Of a stretch of 64,000 bases of DNA, positions 57,963 to 64,000 are shown piece by piece. The DNA lies in NCBI RefSeq assembly GCF_014639435.1, contig NZ_BMFZ01000007.1:38777-102776 (forward strand), in the 5' to 3' direction. The DNA is from Hafnia psychrotolerans. GTDB lineage: Bacteria > Pseudomonadota > Gammaproteobacteria > Enterobacterales > Enterobacteriaceae. Under the pieces are notes generated by a model that worked only from the letters and a program-made list of their open reading frames with translations, had not been told where the DNA came from and made no database searches. The position numbers and the translations under genes are program-made. Each line of letters begins with the position of its first letter. The stretch's first letter is position 1.

Positions 57963-60058
57963 GCTGCTTCGCTCTTGCTGGTGGTCTCTGCGGGGGTATT
58001 TTTGCCGCGGCGTTCTTTCCATGTGTTGTAGAACAACTCAAATACGCAGCGGATGATGCTGAGCAGCGAGCGGAACGGGTTGTCCGGCGGGTATTCTTCA
58101 CCGATCCAGGCATCCGCGCGGCACAGAACCACGCGCACCAGTTCACGACGTTTCGACAACGGCAGGTTTTCAAATTGCAGACGAATGCGCTCTTTGTTGC
58201 CGCTGATCTGCGTCACCGGGAAACTCTCCGCGCCCGAGGAGAGCTGAATTTCCACCTCTTCGATTTCTTCTTCCAGATAGCGCACGTCCGGCGTTACCAT
58301 CTGCACGCCGCCCATCGACATATCGATGGTGGTGGTGCGCAGGGAAATGCCGTTGGCGTAATGAATGATGGCCGGGATCGCCACATCAATACGGATGGTT
58401 TTACGCACCTGACGGGTTTCTTTCGCCACGGCAATCGCCGCCAGCAGGATCAGCACACTGAAGCTGCCCCACGCCACGTTCAGCGCGATCACGTTCGGGT
58501 CGATGGCAAAGTAGTTGTGGAATACCGCGCGCACTAAGCCGTAGCCGATACCGATAATCATCAGAATGGCGACGATCAGATGCGGTTTGACGATGTTGAA
58601 GTCAAAGAAACCCACGTCCAGCAGGCCGCCTTTATCGGTCACGTTAAACTTGCCGCGTTTTGGCGCGAGCAGGGTGACAAGCGTCGGTAGGATCAGGTGG
58701 AACGCCATCACGGTTTCGTAAATCTCACCCCAGAACGTATAGCGGAAGCGGCCATTCATGCGGGAGTTGATGTACAGCGACATCACCAGATGCGGCAGCG
58801 CATAAGCAAAAATCAGGCTGGCGGACGAGGAGATGATGTTCAGGTTGAACAGCAGGAAGGCCAGCGGTGCGGTCAGAAACACCACGCGTGGCAGGCCAAA
58901 CTGGAAGTGCAGCATGGCGTTGAGATAGCACAGACGCTGCTGCCATTTTAGCCCACGGCCAAATAGCGGGTTATCAACGCGGAAAATCTGCGTCATGCCA
59001 CGCGCCCAGCGAGTACGCTGGATGACGTGCAGACCGAGACGTTCCGTTGCCAGACCGGCGGCCAGCGGGATATCCAGAAACGCGGTGTTCCAGCCACGGC
59101 GCTGCATTTTCAGTGCGGAGTGGGCGTCTTCGGTCACGGTTTCCACCGCAAAGCCGCCGACTTCTTCCAGCGCCACGCGGCGGATCACCGCGCAGGAACC
59201 ACAGAAGAATGTCGCGTTCCAGTTGTCATTACCTTGCTGAACCGGGCCGTAAAACAACGCACCTTCGTTCGGCATGGTACGGCCAGCAGACAGGTTGCGT
59301 TCGAACGGATCGGGTGAATAGAAGTAGTGCGGCGTCTGGATCAGCGCCAGACGCGGGTCTTTCAGGAAACTGCCAACGGTCGCCTGCAGGAATGCACGAG
59401 TGGCGACGTGATCGCAGTCGAAGACGCAAATCAACTCGCCTTTGGTGAGTTTCATCGCGTGGTTCAGGTTACCGGCTTTGGCGTGAGCATTATTATCTCG
59501 GGTGATATAACCTACGCCTGCGTCGGCGGAGAACACCGCAAATTCGTCGCGCTTGCCGTCATCCAGCACGTATATTTTGATTTTATCTTTAGGATAATCG
59601 ATACACTGCGCCGCCAGAACGGTATCACGCACCACATCCAGACTTTCGTTATACGACGGAATATATACATCGACGGTCGGCCACAGCGTGGTGTCATCCG
59701 GTAACGGTTCGATGGTGCGTTTCAGTGGCCAGGTAGTTTGCAGATAACCGAGTAACAGAATAACCCAGACATACAGTTCGGCGAGAAATAATCCGATCCC
59801 TAAGATAGCTTCGATGGTGGAATTAAAATGCAGGGTTTCAGTTGCGCGCCAGTAAATATATCGGGTCGACATCATCACGGACATAATGACCATGACCACG
59901 CTGATGCGCCGGCTTTTGCTGATACCGAGTAAAAATAATAACCCGAGACTTATCAGACCAAAAATATACTGCTTCTGGCTGTCCATCGGTGTGATGATAA
60001 TAACCGCCGCAACCGGCAGTAAAAGAAGGACGAGCAGGGAGAATATAAATTTATTCAT
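57959..60058 (-). CDS. bcsA: BcsA, cellulose synthase catalytic subunit (UDP-forming)
   Basis: Polymerises glucose from UDP-glucose and threads the chain through its own membrane channel; activated by c-di-GMP. 699 residues, GT2. Motifs: DDG 166-168, DCD 214-216, TED 309-311, QRTRW 347-351, then membrane helices, and a PilZ domain with RKTIR 552-556 and DMSMGG 579-584 for c-di-GMP. It lacks the roughly 150-residue N-terminal extension of E. coli BcsA (872 residues). That extension contacts accessory proteins absent here. Confidence 0.98.
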   Translation of the reverse strand: MNKFIFSLLVLLLLPVAAVIIITPMDSQKQYIFGLISLGLLFLLGISKSRRISVVMVIMSVMMSTRYIYWRATETLHFNSTIEAILGIGLFLAELYVWVILLLGYLQTTWPLKRTIEPLPDDTTLWPTVDVYIPSYNESLDVVRDTVLAAQCIDYPKDKIKIYVLDDGKRDEFAVFSADAGVGYITRDNNAHAKAGNLNHAMKLTKGELICVFDCDHVATRAFLQATVGSFLKDPRLALIQTPHYFYSPDPFERNLSAGRTMPNEGALFYGPVQQGNDNWNATFFCGSCAVIRRVALEEVGGFAVETVTEDAHSALKMQRRGWNTAFLDIPLAAGLATERLGLHVIQRTRWARGMTQIFRVDNPLFGRGLKWQQRLCYLNAMLHFQFGLPRVVFLTAPLAFLLFNLNIISSSASLIFAYALPHLVMSLYINSRMNGRFRYTFWGEIYETVMAFHLILPTLVTLLAPKRGKFNVTDKGGLLDVGFFDFNIVKPHLIVAILMIIGIGYGLVRAVFHNYFAIDPNVIALNVAWGSFSVLILLAAIAVAKETRQVRKTIRIDVAIPAIIHYANGISLRTTTIDMSMGGVQMVTPDVRYLEEEIEEVEIQLSSGAESFPVTQISGNKERIRLQFENLPLSKRRELVRVVLCRADAWIGEEYPPDNPFRSLLSIIRCVFELFYNTWKERRGKNTPAETTSKSEAA

Positions 60059-60088
60059 CGCATTTAGGATCGCTGTCTGCTGGAGCTA

Positions 60089-60892
60089 TTAATAATTATT
60101 TGGTTTTGGAGAAGTGTGTAATTCTCCATCACCGACTTTTATATCTAAAATGGCCGCGACCTTTTTGCTGATCAGTTCGATATCAAAAGCAGAAGCGGAT
60201 ACCGGACTAAAATCAATAATAGAGCGCTGTGAGGCGTTTGCCTCAGGTACACATTCATCTCTGTGAATGGTGCCCAGTAATCGTTCGTTCAGGCGCTGCT
60301 CAAAGAACTGCGCGACATCACGACTGAGTGTGCGGCGGTTATCACTTTGGTTTACAACGTAATACTCCCCTTTTTTATTATTAAGCGGGGAACCGATAAG
60401 CTTATTTTTTTCCATCAGTGGTAGCAGTGATAACGACGCAGTATCAGCCAGCATTACGACTATGTGTAAATCAGCCAAGGGTTGTATGGCTTTAAGCGCC
60501 GGGCCGGGGCCGGGAGGGAAATCGGCAATCACGACCAGACCAGGGTAATTCAGGACGGTATTTAATCCGCGCTGTAAAAAATGCGGATCGCTGGCTAACT
60601 GATGCTCAAACTCCAGCCGTTGTTCTTCACTCACTTCGCCATACGGTAGAACAAAGGTGTTGGAGCCGGCTTTGAGAATGAACTGGCTCCAGTCTGATTC
60701 GTTGCCCGAACCCGCGACAAAGCCACGAGTATCGGAAATCGGTACACCGAAATGAAGACGCAGGGCGTTTTGCACGTCAAAATCGATGACCAGAACTTTG
60801 CTGCCACTACGGGCAAGCGAGTAGGCCAGGTTGGAAGCAACAGTGGTTTTTCCTACTCCACCTTTCGGTGAACAAATGCAAACTAACGGCAT
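60089..60892 (-). CDS. bcsQ: BcsQ, MinD/ParA-like ATPase for cellulose secretion
   Basis: Cytoplasmic P-loop ATPase that helps place or assemble the cellulose export complex. 267 residues. The deviant Walker A SPKGGVGKTT is at residues 8-17, VLVIDFDVQNALR is the switch I/Walker A' region, and VVIADFPPGPGPA the Walker B region. Overlaps bcsO by 10 bp and precedes bcsA by 30 bp. Confidence 0.95.
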   Translation of the reverse strand: MPLVCICSPKGGVGKTTVASNLAYSLARSGSKVLVIDFDVQNALRLHFGVPISDTRGFVAGSGNESDWSQFILKAGSNTFVLPYGEVSEEQRLEFEHQLASDPHFLQRGLNTVLNYPGLVVIADFPPGPGPALKAIQPLADLHIVVMLADTASLSLLPLMEKNKLIGSPLNNKKGEYYVVNQSDNRRTLSRDVAQFFEQRLNERLLGTIHRDECVPEANASQRSIIDFSPVSASAFDIELISKKVAAILDIKVGDGELHTSPKPNNY

Positions 60893-61653
60893 GAGGCAAT
60901 CATCTCTAACAAAGGTTGAAGCGGTGTGTCGCGATGTAAATAAGCGCCGGCAGGCTGCGGAGCCCGCTGTTTAAACATCTGTTTGAAGTTAAAACGCTGA
61001 TCGGTATCGGCGGACGCCACAGCCACGGGCTCGAGGCGTGCAGGTGCCGGAGCTGAACGGGGCGCCTGCGCAGGCTGACTAACCGGTGCGGTATATACGG
61101 GTGCGGCTGGAGGCGCAAGTGGCTGACGCGGTGTCTCGGGCATGACTTTTCTCAGCGAATCGAGCAAGCCTGAACCGCTGTCTGGCACAACGGACTGGGC
61201 GTGCAATGACGGCGTTGAATGAACCGGTTGAGAATGTGGCGCTTGAACGGGCACCTGTGCCGGATGAGCAGACGCGGGCGGCAGTGTCTCACGCAGCGCA
61301 TCAAGCAAACCAAAGCCCGCTGCCGGAGGAGAAACTTCCGAAGAAAGCGGCGCTGCGTGCTCATGCAGGGTAGACTTGTTGAGTGGCTGTGATTGCTGTG
61401 CGTGCAGCGCTTCCTGCGCCGAAGACGGCGAGAACTCATCAGGAGAAATGGACTGCGGCGTGGGCTGCGTGGAGCGCCCGTTGTCTAAAGGACCGCCGGG
61501 GGTCTGACTGGCAGAGACCTGTTGTATTAACGTCCATTGATTCATCGAGCCAGTAATAGATTCACCGGTCGATTTATCATTTAACTCTTTATAATCAAGC
61601 TCTTTAAGATTGGTCTTATCCATGAAACGCTTAATGTCGTCATATTTATTCAT
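60883..61653 (-). CDS. bcsO: BcsO, proline-rich cellulose biosynthesis protein
   Basis: First gene of the operon. 256 residues with a short charged N-terminus (residues 1-45, YDDIKRFMDKTNLKELDYKE) and a long Pro/Ala/Gln/Ser-rich linker. Two near-identical motifs, GFGLLDALRETLP (113-125) and GSGLLDSLRKVMP (160-172), stand in the linker. A C-terminal conserved-looking stretch (RFNFKQMFKQRAP 220-232, LLEMIASC 248-255) follows. No signal peptide. BcsO proteins accompany bcsD-type operons. A scaffold role with BcsD, like that shown for the unrelated BcsH, is inferred. Confidence 0.82.
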   Translation of the reverse strand: MNKYDDIKRFMDKTNLKELDYKELNDKSTGESITGSMNQWTLIQQVSASQTPGGPLDNGRSTQPTPQSISPDEFSPSSAQEALHAQQSQPLNKSTLHEHAAPLSSEVSPPAAGFGLLDALRETLPPASAHPAQVPVQAPHSQPVHSTPSLHAQSVVPDSGSGLLDSLRKVMPETPRQPLAPPAAPVYTAPVSQPAQAPRSAPAPARLEPVAVASADTDQRFNFKQMFKQRAPQPAGAYLHRDTPLQPLLEMIASCR

Positions 61654-62211
61654 ATATCCCGCCCGGTAAGATTATCTTTGCATGGGAAATATCTGGACGT
61701 CAAAACGGTCAAACGAAAACCGTTAACAAAGAATGTAAAGTGTTTGATTTACTACAAATTTTTTTCGGGATGAGATTAGTCTTAATATATCAGTTCTTTT
61801 ACAGCATAGAGCACTTTTTACAAAAAATAGGAATAACCCCATAAAAATAAACCCCCTATAACTTGCTGTCGTAAAAGGATTTTTATTTTGTTTTGTCTAA
61901 CTTTTTATATTATGACAGATGAAGACGTTGTTTTCGATGTGATGTACAGCATATTTCAGGCATAAGCGGCGCTGAGCCCAGAGGTTTCCTATTACTAGGA
62001 ATAGTCTGGTACGGTCATCTGTCTGTTTTTTTGTCAGTGAAATGACCGAAATACTTTTGGTCATTTCACTGACAGGCAAAGGTGTTGTTTTTTATAGCCA
62101 AACGGTCTGGTTTCGCCTCGAAATAACGCGATATCAGGTATACTGCACACATACACTGTTCCTGTTGGGTTTAGCGGAGCAAAGCAGTTCGGCGGTTGTT
62201 GGAGAACTATA
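61654..62211. other. bcsO-hmsP divergent regulatory region
   Basis: 558 bp without a gene, very AT-rich between 61740 and 61920. It must hold the bcs promoter (minus strand) and the hmsP promoter; TATACT at 62139-62144 is a plausible -10 for hmsP. It contains a small TTCCTA/TAGGAA stem (61986-62001) and the large inverted repeat listed separately. Confidence 0.5.
62032..62074. repeat. Perfect 16-bp inverted repeat between bcsO and hmsP
   Basis: TGTCAGTGAAATGACC (62032-62047) and GGTCATTTCACTGACA (62059-62074) are exact inverse copies around an 11-nt loop. Seven T precede the left arm on the plus strand, but no T run follows either side, so it does not look like a terminator. It may be an operator, a leader RNA structure, or a repeat remnant. 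Confidence 0.7.
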
Positions 62212-64000
62212 TTGCGGGTCAGGCGTTCATTAACGATTAAGCAGATGGCAGCAGTGTCCAGCGTTGCGGTGATCACCATCTGTATTTTCATTGTCATCCA
62301 ACTGTTTCACTTTGTGCAGCAGCGGAGGGATGATTATGCCCAGCAGCTTGAAAACATCGCTCATTCAGTCAGGCTGCCACTGTCACAGGCTGTTCTGGAC
62401 GTCGATCTCAACGAAACACAAAACATTCTTAACACACTGCGTCCGGTCGGCATTCTTAGCCGCGCAGAGGTCGTATTACCCAGTCAAATTACCGCGTTGA
62501 GTACTCATTTTCCTGCCGGGCGACCGGTTCCCGAATGGGTCACTCGCGGATTTAATCTGCCGGTGACTATTTCGGTCCCACTCTATTCTGCCGCTGCCAG
62601 CCCGACGGCCCCCAAGCCGCTGGCCTACCTTAAGCTGCAGGCTGATTCTTACCGTATGTATCAATTTATCGTCAGTGCGCTCTCCACTATGCTCACCACC
62701 TATTTACTCCTGGCATTGATCTTGTCGATTTCCATTAGTTGGTGCATTAATCGCCTGGTGATAAAACCGCTGCGGGCCATTGCCTGCGAACTGGAAGCGC
62801 TGCCTGAAAATGAAATTTCCCATCATCAATTGAGCTTGCTTGCCCATCATGACGATGATGAATTAGGCATGCTGATCCGTAGCTATAACCGCAACCAGAT
62901 GCACTGGCTCAAGGTAGCGAGCATTCAGGAAGAGAATCCTTCAGCCAACGCAATGAGTAGCGAAGCGCAGTTTATGGCGCACTTACAGTTGCGGATTAAT
63001 GCTACCCCGGCAGAGAAAGGTTTCCATCTGTTGTTGATCGGTATCGAAAGCCTGCGTGATGGCGGCGGCATTGGCTGCCCGCTGGTCAGGTCGATAAAGG
63101 ACGTTTTATCGCCAGATTGTCTGCTGGTGCGTCTGAGCCATAACGAATTCGCCTTGCTGGCCAGCGATATTGTGCGTTCGTTTATGGCCATGCGTCTGGC
63201 ACGGCAAATCATGGCGCGCATCAATGCGCCGCAAGAGAGCGAAATCGTCCCGCTATCACTGCACTCGACCGGTAGCATAGGGATTGTGCATTATGATGGA
63301 GAAGTGGTGATGAGTGCCGAACAGTTGATGGCAAGTGCTCGTACTGCACGTATCTCAGCTTATCGGCAGGGTAAAAACCAAATTCTGTTCTTCGAGCCGG
63401 CGTTGACTGAAAAAATTCAGGAGCGGCTGTTGCAGGAGAATGAAATTCTGCACGCCATCGAGCAGAACGATTTTACGCTGTTTATTCAGCCGCAGGTCAA
63501 TATGGCAACGGGAGCTGTGGTGGGCGCGGAGGCATTGCTGCGTCGTAAAATGGCCGACGGTAGCTACGGGTTGGAAAGTGATTTTATCGTACTTGCCGAA
63601 GAGATCGGCGTGATGGGGATGCTCGGCTATAAAGTGTTGGAATTAGGTTGTGGCATTCTGGCACGCTGGCAGCAGTACGGTATTACACTGCCCCTGTCGG
63701 TTAATCTTTCCGGCATTCAGATTCAGCAGCACAATTTTCTGCCAGAATTACGCAGCCTTCTGAGTCGCTACAAAATCAGCCCCGGCCAACTGGTCCTGGA
63801 GATCACCGAAACTTCCCGTATAGAAAATCTGGATCGCGCACTGTTATTGCTGCGTGAATTGCGTGCGGTTGGCGTTTCCATTGAGCTTGATGACTTTGGT
63901 TTGGGTTATTCCGGGCTGGATTATCTCAACCGCCTGCGCAGCCTCCCGATTGATGTGATTAAAATTGACCGCAGTTTTGTCAGCGTTCTGCCGGCCGATG
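62212..64000 (+). CDS. hmsP: HmsP/PdeK-type c-di-GMP phosphodiesterase, 3' end cut
   Basis: Membrane protein that lowers c-di-GMP near biofilm machinery. It starts at TTG 62212 (GGAG 8 nt upstream; MRVRRSLTIKQMA matches E. coli YhjK/PdeK as remembered). Two helices (about 13-36 and 153-178) enclose a periplasmic sensor; HAMP follows. A degenerate GGDEF domain (SHNEF at 309-313) is predicted inactive. The EAL domain is intact as far as visible: EALLR at 440-444, NLSG, EITE, DDFG and KID. Runs off the window in the EAL domain after about 596 codons. Divergent from the bcs operon, as E. coli yhjK neighbours bcs. Confidence 0.93.
   Translation, partial: MRVRRSLTIKQMAAVSSVAVITICIFIVIQLFHFVQQRRDDYAQQLENIAHSVRLPLSQAVLDVDLNETQNILNTLRPVGILSRAEVVLPSQITALSTHFPAGRPVPEWVTRGFNLPVTISVPLYSAAASPTAPKPLAYLKLQADSYRMYQFIVSALSTMLTTYLLLALILSISISWCINRLVIKPLRAIACELEALPENEISHHQLSLLAHHDDDELGMLIRSYNRNQMHWLKVASIQEENPSANAMSSEAQFMAHLQLRINATPAEKGFHLLLIGIESLRDGGGIGCPLVRSIKDVLSPDCLLVRLSHNEFALLASDIVRSFMAMRLARQIMARINAPQESEIVPLSLHSTGSIGIVHYDGEVVMSAEQLMASARTARISAYRQGKNQILFFEPALTEKIQERLLQENEILHAIEQNDFTLFIQPQVNMATGAVVGAEALLRRKMADGSYGLESDFIVLAEEIGVMGMLGYKVLELGCGILARWQQYGITLPLSVNLSGIQIQQHNFLPELRSLLSRYKISPGQLVLEITETSRIENLDRALLLLRELRAVGVSIELDDFGLGYSGLDYLNRLRSLPIDVIKIDRSFVSVLPAD

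Noticed and set aside
57950-58537. 195-codon frame opposite bcsA
   Set aside because: His/Arg-rich shadow of the PilZ-coding region with no family likeness.
61913-61966. 17-codon frame ATGACAGATG... between bcsO and hmsP
   Set aside because: Very short, with no ribosome site and no recognisable content.

Overview
The window is chromosomal DNA from a gamma-proteobacterium of the order Enterobacterales. Four kinds of evidence support this. The run slmA-dut-coaBC-radC-rpmBG-mutM-coaD matches the E. coli order. The lipopolysaccharide (LPS) core cluster is of the Klebsiella/Serratia kind (waaE, wabG, wabH, wabN). The protein lengths fit the order, and housekeeping blocks known from E. coli recur (kbl-tdh, envC-gpmI, yibN-grxC-secB-gpsA-cysE, cpxRAP, pfkA, sbp, tpiA, dppABCDF). 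A cellulose operon containing bcsD and bcsO, trmL lying beside cpxA, and emrD beside fpr suggest a relative of Yersiniaceae (Serratia/Rahnella/Ewingella type) rather than Escherichia. The genus is an inference.

Layout. 1-894: right part of an IS10-group IS4-family insertion sequence, cut by the window edge. 929-3360: slmA, dut and coaBC (minus strand). 3543-5841: radC, rpmB, rpmG and mutM (plus). 5854-21598: LPS core block with coaD, waaE and waaA, an orphan GT9 gene, wabH-wabG-waaQ, wabN plus a second GT9 gene, then a minus-strand run GT2-waaL-GT4-waaC-waaF-hldD. 21842-32068: threonine catabolism (kbl-tdh), cell division and glycolysis (yibQ, envC, gpmI), yibN-grxC-secB-gpsA-cysE and trmL. 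32106-34832: Cpx envelope stress system with a perfect CpxR box. 35381-42042: pfkA, sbp, tpiA, yiiQ, yiiR, fpr and emrD. 42789-48589: dipeptide transporter dppABCDF. 48650-49722: a two-gene accessory module, a Fic-domain protein plus an HTH protein of the 'mobile mystery protein A/B' kind, with palindromic operators upstream. 49880-61653: type I cellulose operon bcsO-bcsQ-bcsA-bcsB-(28-codon ORF)-bcsC-bcsD-bcsZ (minus). 62212-64000: divergent hmsP/pdeK-type c-di-GMP phosphodiesterase, cut by the right edge.

How the parts work together. hldD, waaA, waaC, waaF, waaE, waaQ, wabG, wabH, wabN and waaL make and cap the LPS core, and three or four further glycosyltransferases probably set the strain-specific outer core. 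CpxA/CpxR/CpxP monitor the envelope these products build. In the bcs operon, BcsA/BcsB synthesise and export cellulose, BcsC forms the outer-membrane channel, BcsD and BcsO probably organise the export sites, BcsQ is a MinD-like ATPase, and BcsZ trims the polymer. BcsA carries a c-di-GMP-binding PilZ domain, and the neighbouring HmsP-type protein has an intact EAL motif, so activation and signal removal lie side by side.

The most interesting items beyond routine annotation are: a 28-codon ORF that exactly bridges bcsB and bcsC with 4-nt overlaps at both ends; a duplicated GLLDxLR-type motif in BcsO; the Fic/HTH module with perfect palindromes; a hairpin that hides the fpr Shine-Dalgarno sequence; a hairpin that hides the transposase start codon; a perfect 16-bp inverted repeat between bcsO and hmsP; and the absence of fieF between cpxP and pfkA. 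No tRNA, rRNA or CRISPR array was recognised.
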